Source: Legionella gratiana
GTDB lineage: Bacteria > Pseudomonadota > Gammaproteobacteria > Legionellales > Legionellaceae
Length of the DNA: 64,000 nt
Reading direction: 5' to 3'
Assembly (NCBI RefSeq): GCF_001467695.1
Contig: NZ_LNYE01000029.1
Span: 183,966-247,965, forward strand
In this document: piece after piece, positions 46,292 to 54,165 of the stretch
How positions within the stretch are numbered: the first letter of the stretch is position 1
Layout of the letters: each line of letters starts with the position of its first letter
Made by a program: the position numbers and the translations under genes
Notes under the pieces: generated by a model
The model's database searches: none
The model's input: only the letters and a program-made list of their open reading frames with translations
What the model was told of the DNA's origin: nothing

Positions 46292-47776
46292 TTAAAATTT
46301 ATTCTCAAATTCATTTAATTTCTGCTCTAAATTCCACTGTATTTGAGCTTTTTCACTTGTTTTGATAAATTGCTTGCAGTTTTTACTGTTTAAATCTTGG
46401 CAATCTTGAATAAGCTGAGCATTATTGGCATTCGCCCAGATGCTTTTTCCAGGTAGAAATGCATAGGTTATTGCGTTTCTATTGATTTGTTTTATGGTTT
46501 TATAATCTAAACCATGATGTAATACGGCTTCTACATATTGCTGGCTTAAGTTAGTTCTTAATATCCCTTCATCATCCGTAGATAAAACAACTGGAACATG
46601 GTGTTTTAGGTAGTAATTAAGTGGGTGTTCTCGACCCGAAATATTTAATATTCTAAGATTGCTTATTAAATTAATTTCCACGGCCTTATGCTGGGTTGCC
46701 ATATGGTCCAAAGTATCTTTGGCATGACTCTCATAGGCGATATCTACACCATGTCCAATTCTTTGGGCTTGGCCAGTAAATAGAGCATCGTGTATGTGAT
46801 ATTCTAAATCTTTAGGAGTAACAATTTCTTGGGTTAATTCGCCCGCATGTAATGAGATATTCACTTGCGGATAAATTTGATGTAGGTACTGATACATCTG
46901 CATTTGTTGATGATAGTCCCGTAAGGAAATAATTCCATCTTCAGGTTGTACTAAGTTAACTCCAACTAAAACTCCTTTATTTTTCATGGATTGTGCTACG
47001 GCTTCAAAAGCATTAAGTGTTTGTGCAAAAAGGCTATCTGGCGGTTGTTCTCTAAGTGAATAATATAAAAACTTTACTTGTATTTGGCAGTCTTTCTTTT
47101 CTGGATGAGCTGTACATCCCAATTCCTGACGGGCTTTTTGAATGATATGCTCTGCCTCAGTGGCAGTATGGTTGATATTATTTTGAAAGTCTTTATTTGC
47201 CAATAAAAGAGCTCTTTTGTCATTAAAGGTAGTTGTATTTTTAAGTAAATCACCAAAGCTTAGTGAATGGGCATTATCAGGTAAAAGCATTAATTCCATA
47301 TATTGCTCATTTTGTTGTGCCGCAACTTTGAGTACATCCGCTAATAACTCGGGCTGATGGTCTTCTACTATGGCATTGAATTTATCAAATGAATTAAAGA
47401 AATGATCGTGTCCAGATTCTTTTCCGGGAACAAAATCTTTCATGGACCAACTTTTCACTGTATTTGCATAAATATCGGGTTGATTGAGTAAGCTTTTAGT
47501 ATCTATTTCATTACATCCAGTAGAATTATGACTGACTTTTAATGTTGCTGTATCCAAGCAGTAATCCTCTTTAGATGCGAGTTCTAACATTGTTTCCGGA
47601 TAGGCACCTCCAGCTAAATGATAATGAAGCTCACCTCCTTTGGGCATGTCTTTAAAAAATGCATATAAAGAATTAGGCTCATTTTTAATTTGATCAAAGT
47701 GAGACTGGACATTTGCTTGAGCAATAGAAAATAAAGCGAGGCCGATGAAGCACATCGATGACTTTAAATAGTTCAT
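46292..47776 (-). CDS. Exported adenosine deaminase (ADGF-like)
   Basis: A 494-aa protein with a signal peptide (MNYLKSSMCFIGLALFSIAQA, split at about residue 20). The mature part is an adenosine deaminase-type barrel: GELHYHLAGG (about residues 45-54, metal ligands HxH), SLHAGELTQ (about 330), RIGHGVDI (about 357) and STDDEGILRT (about 424) with the metal Asp. DDEG instead of DDP, and the long N-terminal region, are features of secreted ADGF-like enzymes. I use ATG 47776; the open frame extends to 47836. Periplasmic or extracellular adenosine removal is the likely role. Other conserved family substrates are possible. Confidence 0.85.
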   Translation of the reverse strand: MNYLKSSMCFIGLALFSIAQANVQSHFDQIKNEPNSLYAFFKDMPKGGELHYHLAGGAYPETMLELASKEDYCLDTATLKVSHNSTGCNEIDTKSLLNQPDIYANTVKSWSMKDFVPGKESGHDHFFNSFDKFNAIVEDHQPELLADVLKVAAQQNEQYMELMLLPDNAHSLSFGDLLKNTTTFNDKRALLLANKDFQNNINHTATEAEHIIQKARQELGCTAHPEKKDCQIQVKFLYYSLREQPPDSLFAQTLNAFEAVAQSMKNKGVLVGVNLVQPEDGIISLRDYHQQMQMYQYLHQIYPQVNISLHAGELTQEIVTPKDLEYHIHDALFTGQAQRIGHGVDIAYESHAKDTLDHMATQHKAVEINLISNLRILNISGREHPLNYYLKHHVPVVLSTDDEGILRTNLSQQYVEAVLHHGLDYKTIKQINRNAITYAFLPGKSIWANANNAQLIQDCQDLNSKNCKQFIKTSEKAQIQWNLEQKLNEFENKF

Positions 47777-47961
47777 GATGACCTTATAGTTGTCAATTTG
47801 TGGGTGAATTATTACATAATTATTATTAATTCCCAACCATTGTATTTAAGTGCTATTCATAGCAAAATAATTTTTGTCATAGTTTTGCTCTCCGTTTGGG
47901 TGCAAATGGATTAGAGATGATCTCATCAATCGATTGCTATGAAGTCTAATCAATTAGGAAA

Positions 47962-48696
47962 ATGAATATGAAACATTGTTTATCAACATTTATGGTTTTG
48001 AGTGCTTTTTTTATCTTTTTGATGACAGGCTTCGATGTAGCCGCATCTGACTCAACGGATACTGCAAAGAGAATGACGATTAATGTTGGCATCTATGCTC
48101 CTTTTTCCCATGAATCCGCGTTTATTGGTAGAAACATGCTAGGGGCAATGGAAATCGCACGTGATCAATTAAAATCCTCTAACGTCACGTATGAGTTCTA
48201 TACTTTAGATAAGATGTCAAATAATGCCAAGGCAACAAAAACATTACAAAAATTTATTGATGCACATCATATTAATGTATTATTGACTGAAGGAACCGCT
48301 AGTGGTGCTTTAGTGGCACCATTAGCAAAGAGAAATAATATCATTCATTTTTGCCTAACAAACGATTCGGTAATTACTGATGGAAAAAATAATTTTTTAG
48401 CGCAAGGTGCTCATCATCAGAATTCGACTGCTTTAACTCAAACAACGAAGCCAGAGTTTATTGCGCAGTTCCAACAAGAATATTTTAGTCATCCTATCAC
48501 TCAAGCAGGTTATGCTTATGATATATTCCATATCATTCATAATAGCGCTGTGCTTGCCATGAAAACCAACGCTGATTTTTCCAGCCAAGCAGTTGCTACA
48601 CACCTCTTAGCTCTTAAACCTGGAGTTGGTGTTATGGGGACATTTAATGTGGATAAACAAGGTGTTTCTTATAAAAAGCCCGTACTGACTGCATAA
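47962..48696 (+). CDS. Periplasmic branched-chain amino acid binding-type protein, apparently shortened
   Basis: A 244-aa exported protein (signal peptide about residues 1-28). Residues about 37-140 match lobe I of LivJ-type (Peripla_BP_6) binding proteins: INVGIYAPFSHESAFIGRNMLGAMEIA, then LLTEGTASGALVAPLAKRNNI. The rest (KPEFIAQFQQEYFSHPITQAGYAYDIFHII) matches the C-terminal part of such proteins. Family members run about 360-400 aa, so the middle (most of lobe II) appears to be missing. No frame disruption is visible; the reading frame is intact. Ligand binding is doubtful. No transporter genes are adjacent. Confidence 0.65.
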   Translation: MNMKHCLSTFMVLSAFFIFLMTGFDVAASDSTDTAKRMTINVGIYAPFSHESAFIGRNMLGAMEIARDQLKSSNVTYEFYTLDKMSNNAKATKTLQKFIDAHHINVLLTEGTASGALVAPLAKRNNIIHFCLTNDSVITDGKNNFLAQGAHHQNSTALTQTTKPEFIAQFQQEYFSHPITQAGYAYDIFHIIHNSAVLAMKTNADFSSQAVATHLLALKPGVGVMGTFNVDKQGVSYKKPVLTA

Positions 48697-48844
48697 ACTG
48701 GTATGGAGTTCTTGCTGGATGGCTGGATGAATTTAAGTCACCGCAAGCCGTTAAGCACCGCTTTATCTCTTGCATAACGGCTTGTTGCTTTTAGTGCTTA
48801 CGTGTAATAACTGAGGCAGCCTCCGATGAATTAGCATAAACGGC

Positions 48845-48886
48845 CAAATTTGAGATTAGGTTGTGAGAAAATCTCGCGAAAACTAC
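48845..48886. repeat. AACGGCCAT-type element, copy D (right half, inverted)
   Basis: This 42-nt stretch is identical at 36 of 42 positions to the reverse complement of 32305-32346. It directly follows AAACGGCC (48838-48845), the core of the other copies. It contains GTGAGA-AAA-TCTCGC, a small hairpin. It lies in the 200-nt gap between the binding-protein gene and the convergent ABM-domain gene, ending 10 nt before the latter's stop codon. Confidence 0.65.
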
Positions 48887-48896
48887 CCAGTATAGA

Positions 48897-49640
48897 TTAG
48901 GAAAGGGCTATAATCTCAAAGTTATGAATGTTGGCAATAATTCCCTTTTCCCATCCATTTACAATGAAACGATCAGCATTATTTTTCAATTGTGCAGCTA
49001 CTTTTCCAGAAAAATGAGCTTTTTGGCCATTTTGATCGGGAAAGGCATCAAAGATCGCATAAGTATTCGCATCAGTTTTTAATGCAACCCAAAAATAGGT
49101 TCGAGGTTCCGCAGCATCAATAACTTGTGATGCTTCATGTAAAAACAATTCAATTTCTTGCTCTTTTCCTGGTTTTACTTTGAAAACAATCAAGTTAGCG
49201 ACTTTAGAGTTTAAAATTTTTTCTTTATTAAAATGATTTGTAGCAATGAGGTCAAAATGAGTAATGTTTTTTACTACTCCTTTCTCCCAATCACCTTTTA
49301 CTAATTCGGGTGCTCTTTCTTTTAATGCACTCGCTACTTGGCCAGAAAAATGTTGTTCTCTTCCTGTTTCATTATAAAAGAGATCAAAAATAGCAAAATT
49401 TTCATGCTCCTTTAATCCAAACCAAAGAGGAGTTCCTGGTTCTGTTTGGTGTACTAATGTACTTCCTTTTTGTAAAAACGCCTCAAGTTGTGATGCTGTC
49501 TCTGGTTTGCTTTCTAAAGAGATATAAGTGGCTTTGGTTATGGTATCAGTTTTCATAGTTTTTTCGCTCGCATAATTGTTGGTAGAAGAAATAAGCCCGA
49601 AAGCTAAGGTACATGTTGAGAATAATAATTTAAGTTTCAT
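48897..49640 (-). CDS. Exported protein with two antibiotic-biosynthesis-monooxygenase (ABM) domains
   Basis: A 247-aa protein with a signal peptide (about residues 1-25). Two similar halves follow: residues about 35-130 (ETASQLEAFLQKGSTLVHQTEPGTPLWFGL, then FAIFDLFYNETGREQHFSGQVASAL) and about 145-245 (KPGKEQEIELFLHEASQVIDAAEPRTYFWVAL, then YAIFDAFPDQNGQKAHFSGKVAAQL). The halves share the ABM ferredoxin-like pattern FWxxL..YAIFD.F....G...HFSG..A..L. A duplicated and exported ABM protein is unusual. Activity is unknown, perhaps on quinones. An 18-bp palindrome lies 17 nt upstream of the start; the TetR gene is next on the same strand. Confidence 0.75.
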   Translation of the reverse strand: MKLKLLFSTCTLAFGLISSTNNYASEKTMKTDTITKATYISLESKPETASQLEAFLQKGSTLVHQTEPGTPLWFGLKEHENFAIFDLFYNETGREQHFSGQVASALKERAPELVKGDWEKGVVKNITHFDLIATNHFNKEKILNSKVANLIVFKVKPGKEQEIELFLHEASQVIDAAEPRTYFWVALKTDANTYAIFDAFPDQNGQKAHFSGKVAAQLKNNADRFIVNGWEKGIIANIHNFEIIALS

Positions 49641-49657
49641 TGATACTCCCGGTTGAC

Positions 49658-49675
49658 TATCTATCAGTAGATAGA
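49658..49675. promoter_or_regulatory. Putative TetR operator upstream of the ABM gene
   Basis: TATCTATCAGTAGATAGA, a near-perfect palindrome with CTATCTA and TAGATAG arms. It agrees with the 50279-50296 site at 15 of 18 positions when aligned in the better orientation. It is 17 nt upstream of the ABM gene start, where it would cover the promoter or ribosome-binding region. The two sites and the adjacent TetR gene suggest direct control. Confidence 0.7.
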
Positions 49676-49693
49676 TTCATTGAATAAAAAATT

Positions 49694-50269
49694 TTAACCC
49701 ATTTTTTTAATAAATTGTTTGACTATCTCGATATAAGAAAAATCGTGATACAAGCGCGACATAAGTAAACCTCCCTCTATTTGAACAAGTAAATATTTTG
49801 GTAGATTATTTTTTGAATATAAAGCATCAAAAGAGTTATTTTCATAGCTTTCTTTATCAAGCAATTCGTAAATCCATTTTTCAAGAGTATTAAAGAAATG
49901 ACAAACTCTATGTTTGAGTTTTTCAGGCAATGAAAGTACATCAGATGCTAGAATACCGCCCAAACACATTTTCATTTCATCGTGCAATGTCAATGATAAA
50001 ATTACATCAACTAGATGTAATAGCTTTTCCTGTAAAGAAAGAGTTTTATTGAGTTTAAGTCCATTTAATGCAATTAATACACGATCCAGCTGCCAATCAA
50101 TTACAGCAGCAGCAAGATCTTCTTTAGTAGGGTAATAATAATGAATACTGGATGTTTTAATTCCTACTATTAAGGCTACATCTTTATAGCTGAAAGCATT
50201 GTATCCCATTTTTTGGATTAAACTTTCTGCTGTATTTAATATTTTTTCTTGCATCATTGTTAGTTTCAT
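49694..50269 (-). CDS. TetR family transcriptional regulator
   Basis: A 191-aa regulator with an N-terminal TetR helix-turn-helix: ILNTAESLIQKMGYNAFSYKDVALIVGIKTSSIHYYYPTKEDL spans about residues 9-51 (KTSSIHYYYPTKEDL includes the recognition helix end). The C-terminal ligand domain is not informative. I use ATG 50269 because the open frame to 50329 would run through the operator at 50279-50296 and has no HTH family similarity. Likely represses itself and the ABM gene 53 nt downstream. The inducer is unknown, possibly a quinone or electrophile, by analogy. Confidence 0.85.
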   Translation of the reverse strand: MKLTMMQEKILNTAESLIQKMGYNAFSYKDVALIVGIKTSSIHYYYPTKEDLAAAVIDWQLDRVLIALNGLKLNKTLSLQEKLLHLVDVILSLTLHDEMKMCLGGILASDVLSLPEKLKHRVCHFFNTLEKWIYELLDKESYENNSFDALYSKNNLPKYLLVQIEGGLLMSRLYHDFSYIEIVKQFIKKMG

Positions 50270-50278
50270 ACTATTTAT

Positions 50279-50296
50279 TCTACCTACTAGTAGATA
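50279..50296. promoter_or_regulatory. Putative TetR operator upstream of the tetR gene
   Basis: TCTACCTACTAGTAGATA on the plus strand, containing the perfect CTACTAGTAG palindrome. Its reverse complement, TATCTACTAGTAGGTAGA, agrees with the 49658-49675 site at 15 of 18 positions. It is 9 nt upstream of the TetR start codon, consistent with autorepression. Confidence 0.7.
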
Positions 50297-50472
50297 AAAT
50301 ATCAACCTTTTAATTATTTTTACGAGCAATATACTTTAAAATCCTATCTTACAATTTTACTATGCGAGTCAGTTTGGACTGGAGTACGGTGGTGACAAAA
50401 CACGATTAAGTGCATTCAAATAATGTTTCGAGGTTGAATTTTTTATAAATGTGGCTTAAGAGCAATATACTT

Positions 50473-51315
50473 TTAGTACATTGCTCTTAGCCTTGCAACT
50501 CGTTCTGCTGTTAATGGATGAGTTGAGAATAAGTTGGTTAGTTTTTCTCCATTTAATGGATTCACGATAAACAGATGTGCTGTTGATGGGTGGGTTTCAG
50601 CCTCATTAAAGAACCGTTCATGGCTGGCCTGATCAAGTTTTAATAAAGCACTAGCAAGCCATCTTGGATTACCACAAATACGTGCTCCACCAGCATCTGC
50701 TTCGAATTCCCGAGAACGGGATATAGCCATTTGAATCAACCCTGCTGCCAAAGGAGCAACTATCATCATAATCACTCCAACGACAGGGTGTACGCCTTCT
50801 TCATTATTGGAGTGATTCCCAAACATTGAAAGCCACATGAACATATTCGCTATTCCACTAATTGCACCTGCTATAGTCGCACTTACAACATTAATTAAAG
50901 TGTCATGGTGGAGTACATGTGCTAACTCATGAGCTAAAACACCAGTGATTTCTTCTTTAGTTAATCGATCTAATAGGCCTGTGGTAACCGCGATACTGGC
51001 ATTCTCAGGATTTCTTCCTGTAGCGAACGCATTTGGGGTCGTGTTATTAATTAAATAAACTTTAGGTATAGGGATCCCCGCTCTATGAGCAAGCTCTGAC
51101 ACAATATTAGAGACAAAATGATTGCGAGACAGAGGCTCAGCATTGTACATTCTCAAAACAATAGCATCCGAATACCAGTATGCTGAAAAATTCATAACCC
51201 CTGCAAATATTAATGCAATCAGCATCCCGGTGGTTCCTCCAAGCAATCCACCAATAACGATAAGCAATGCTGTTAGAGAAGCGAGTAAGATAAAAGTTTT
51301 CAAATTATTTATCAT
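50473..51315 (-). CDS. htpX: Membrane-bound zinc protease HtpX
   Basis: M48 endopeptidase of the inner membrane involved in quality control of membrane proteins. In E. coli it is a heat/envelope stress gene (Cpx). The 280-aa product has two N-terminal membrane segments (about residues 7-37), the zinc motif [10 protein letters not shown] (about 128-137), two further hydrophobic segments and [11 protein letters not shown] (about 207-217) with the third ligand. The ribosome-binding site GGGGGA lies 7 nt before the ATG and can pair with an upstream CCCCCAT (see separate feature). Confidence 0.95.
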   Translation of the reverse strand: MINNLKTFILLASLTALLIVIGGLLGGTTGMLIALIFAGVMNFSAYWYSDAIVLRMYNAEPLSRNHFVSNIVSELAHRAGIPIPKVYLINNTTPNAFATGRNPENASIAVTTGLLDRLTKEEITGVLAHELAHVLHHDTLINVVSATIAGAISGIANMFMWLSMFGNHSNNEEGVHPVVGVIMMIVAPLAAGLIQMAISRSREFEADAGGARICGNPRWLASALLKLDQASHERFFNEAETHPSTAHLFIVNPLNGEKLTNLFSTHPLTAERVARLRAMY

Positions 51316-51360
51316 TTTTTATCCCCCATCGTTAATTCACTTATTTCTAATAATGGGGGT
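51316..51360 (-). promoter_or_regulatory. SD-sequestering stem in the htpX 5' leader (possible RNA thermometer)
   Basis: On the minus strand the leader reads CCCCCAT (plus 51353-51359) then, about 23 nt later, ATGGGGG (plus 51323-51329), a perfect 7-bp stem plus a possible G-U pair. The GGGGGA of the right arm lies 7 nt before the htpX ATG and is the only Shine-Dalgarno-like sequence there. Pairing would hide it. For a heat-shock gene this is the arrangement of an RNA thermometer; no such element is known to me for htpX. Confidence 0.45.
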
Positions 51361-51504
51361 AAATATTAAAATTTCAACTCTGGTATTGGATGTATCAGAA
51401 GATGCTTATTGATGCACAAAAGCTTCTGAGTGAGATAAACCATGTTTTGGATACCGCGCACAAAGCGCGGTATGTAGGCGGTGAGAATTGAGAAAACAAA
51501 GCGA

Positions 51505-52854
51505 TTATCGGTTCGCTAAAGACATACCTTCCAATACAGTTAATGCAGCGTAGAGTTGATAGTCACTGTGCATTAGGTCATCTAAGATTGCTTTAGTATT
51601 TTTTGTTTTTGTTTTTTCCACACTTTTGTTGATTAGATGCCCGTTCAGATCTGCTTCAGTAAATCCAATCCCATCAGCAGCTTTAGTTGTATTTTTAGGG
51701 ATTTCTACTTCATTTACTACGATATCAGGCACAATTCCTGTTGCTTGGATGGATGTACCTGAAGGCGTATAATAAAGTGCTGTAGTTAACTTAATGCCTG
51801 TCTTATTATCTAAAGGTAATACAGTTTGTACTGAGCCCTTGCCAAAACTTGTTGTACCCAAAACTACTGCTCGTTTATTGTCTTTAAGTGCTCCAGCTAC
51901 AATTTCAGCTGCGGAAGCAGAACCATTATTGATGAGTACCACCATTGGAGCATTATGTAAAACATCTCCTGCTTTTGCTAAAGCAGTGAAATCTGAGCCA
52001 GGTAATCGTCCTTTTGTTGAAACAATAGTTTCTGGTTTTCCTGACTTATCTTTACCTAAGAAAGCGTCAGAAACCTGAATGGCTGAGTCAAGTAATCCTC
52101 CAGGATTGTTCCTTAGATCCAGTATAAGGCCTTTTAATTTACCGCCAGATTTTTGTTTTAGTTGTGCAATCGCTTGCAACATATCTTTTCCGGTTAACGC
52201 TTGGAATTGAGTTAAACGGATGTAACCATATCCCGGTGTTAATAGTTTACTTTGTACGCTTTTAATTTGGATAACCTCACGTATTAAATCAAAAGTGAGC
52301 GCTTTATTTACTCCTTTACGCAATACAGTTAATTCAATGGTACTTCCCGCTTTACCCCGCATTAAGTTTACTGCATCTTTAAGAGAGAGTCCTTGAACTG
52401 ACTCTTTACCTAATTTAATAATATAATCGCCAGATTTAATCCCTGCTTTAAAGGCAGGAGTATCAACGAGTGGAGTGACCACCTTAACAACGCCGTCTTC
52501 CATGGTTACTTCTAATCCTAGACCACCAAATTCACCGCTAGTAGAGGTTTGTAACTCTTTAAATTCTTCTTCATCCAGAAAGCTGGAGTGGGGATCAAGG
52601 CCACTAAGCATACCGCGAATGGCATTATCAAAGAGTTCTTTATCATCTACAGGTTTGACATAGTATTTTTTAATTTCACCGATTGCATTGGAAAATCTTT
52701 GTACATCTTCTAAGGGTACCGCTTTTGTGTCTGAATTAGAAGCATTGCTAGAGGTATCTGTAGTAAGCTCATCATCGGCAAACACTGGCAAAGACAACAT
52801 AAGAGTCATTGCATACACTATCGCAAGTGTGCATGGATATAGTTTTCTTAACAT
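51505..52854 (-). CDS. ctpA: Carboxy-terminal processing protease CtpA (S41)
   Basis: Periplasmic serine protease that trims or degrades cell wall and envelope proteins. The 449-aa product has a signal sequence (about residues 1-26, SLPVFAD), a PDZ domain (FGGLGLEVTMEDGVVKVVTPL, about 95-180), and the S41 core with the catalytic Ser in NNGSASAAEIVAGAL (about 310) and Lys in TSFGKGSVQTVLPL (about 338). Last gene of the minus-strand run gpmI-envC-ctpA, as in many gammaproteobacteria. Confidence 0.95.
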   Translation of the reverse strand: MLRKLYPCTLAIVYAMTLMLSLPVFADDELTTDTSSNASNSDTKAVPLEDVQRFSNAIGEIKKYYVKPVDDKELFDNAIRGMLSGLDPHSSFLDEEEFKELQTSTSGEFGGLGLEVTMEDGVVKVVTPLVDTPAFKAGIKSGDYIIKLGKESVQGLSLKDAVNLMRGKAGSTIELTVLRKGVNKALTFDLIREVIQIKSVQSKLLTPGYGYIRLTQFQALTGKDMLQAIAQLKQKSGGKLKGLILDLRNNPGGLLDSAIQVSDAFLGKDKSGKPETIVSTKGRLPGSDFTALAKAGDVLHNAPMVVLINNGSASAAEIVAGALKDNKRAVVLGTTSFGKGSVQTVLPLDNKTGIKLTTALYYTPSGTSIQATGIVPDIVVNEVEIPKNTTKAADGIGFTEADLNGHLINKSVEKTKTKNTKAILDDLMHSDYQLYAALTVLEGMSLANR

Positions 52855-52944
52855 AACGATCTCCTCAGATACAGGCTAGAATATAAGCCATTTTCTTTTG
52901 TTATAATTATTGAAATGCAATTTAGGTGCCAGGGATCAAAAAAC

Positions 52945-54165
52945 CTAGGACAACCAGCTTAATGGTGGAATAGCCTTTCCCTTTAATCTTATTTCAAAGT
53001 ATAGACCGTTTTGTTTAATTCCGCCGCTATGACCTACACTTGCAATTTGTTCATTTTGATTCACGTATTGTCCTTTTCTTTTAAATAAAGATTGATTATG
53101 GGCATATAAAGTCATAAAACCTTGACCATGATCAATAATAAGGAGCAGTCCATAGCCCTTGAGCCAATCACTAAATACGACCTTTCCAGGGTAAACGGCA
53201 GTAACTACAGCACCTTCCTCGGCAAAAAATGTCACCCCTTGATGCATTTTGTGAAATGATCGGTCCTGAGTCTGTACTGGAAGCGGCAATTTTTTGCGCA
53301 TCTGACTAAAAGGCTTACTTGTCTGGATAATGCTTTGCTGAGCTAATGATTTTAATAAGCGCGTTAAATTTTCTTTATTTTTTTTGATTTCATGTAAGGT
53401 ATTTTGTTTGTCTTGAATTTCATGATTAAGTGATTGAATTAAAGCGGTATGATAACCCTTATTTTGGTTCAGCTTTTCCTGGTGCTGAGTTAACTCAGTT
53501 TTAAGTTGTTTGTCCGCAATGAGTTCGGTCCGGAGTTTTTCTTTACTCTCACTCAGACTTTTACGAGTTTTATCGATTTGTTCGATAATTTGTTGTCGTG
53601 ATTTAATAATATATTGATAATAAGTTAAAATTCGACTTACTTGATTTGGATCATCTTGATTGAGTAACAGTTTAATCGGTTGATATTCACCCATTTGATA
53701 ACGAGCGCGAATATGATTTGCCAATAATTGTTGTTGTGTAATGAGTTGATTATTTAATTGATTCACTTGATCTTGTAAACTGGTAATTTTATGTTCTGTG
53801 CTATTTATATCATGTTGTATCGAGCGCAGTTTCTGTACGCACTCACCGATTTGTTTCTCTGTTTCTGATAACTCTTTATTTAAAACGCCGCGTTTATCGT
53901 GCGCGGAATTTAACGTTTGTTGTAAGCTACTAATTTGAGCATCTAATTGTTTGAGTTTCTTTTGTGTTTGCAGTACAGCAGAAGACGATTCGGCGTAAAG
54001 GCTGGAGCAAAACAGTATTCCCAAAATGAAGCCATTAAAATAGATAACTGCTTTTTGCCAGTGGCTAAGTTTTCGTTCTTGATTCAATGTCATCAAGAAG
54101 GGGCAAAGATTCTTTGCATCAAACTGATTTAAGCCGCGATAAATGGTGTGATTACTCTTATTCAT
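52945..54165 (-). CDS. envC: EnvC-type murein hydrolase activator
   Basis: Periplasmic coiled-coil protein that activates amidases at the division site. The 406-aa product has an N-terminal membrane/signal helix (about residues 38-58), a long coiled coil (about 65-265), and a C-terminal degenerate LytM (M23-like) domain: MHQGVTFFAEEGAVVTAVYPGKVVF, YGLLLIIDHGQGFMTLYAH and LYFEIRLKGKAIPPLSWL. Key zinc ligands are not conserved, as in E. coli EnvC, so it is likely an activator rather than an enzyme. The ATG overlaps the gpmI stop by 8 nt. MTLNQER at residue 25 is an alternative start. Confidence 0.9.
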   Translation of the reverse strand: MNKSNHTIYRGLNQFDAKNLCPFLMTLNQERKLSHWQKAVIYFNGFILGILFCSSLYAESSSAVLQTQKKLKQLDAQISSLQQTLNSAHDKRGVLNKELSETEKQIGECVQKLRSIQHDINSTEHKITSLQDQVNQLNNQLITQQQLLANHIRARYQMGEYQPIKLLLNQDDPNQVSRILTYYQYIIKSRQQIIEQIDKTRKSLSESKEKLRTELIADKQLKTELTQHQEKLNQNKGYHTALIQSLNHEIQDKQNTLHEIKKNKENLTRLLKSLAQQSIIQTSKPFSQMRKKLPLPVQTQDRSFHKMHQGVTFFAEEGAVVTAVYPGKVVFSDWLKGYGLLLIIDHGQGFMTLYAHNQSLFKRKGQYVNQNEQIASVGHSGGIKQNGLYFEIRLKGKAIPPLSWLS

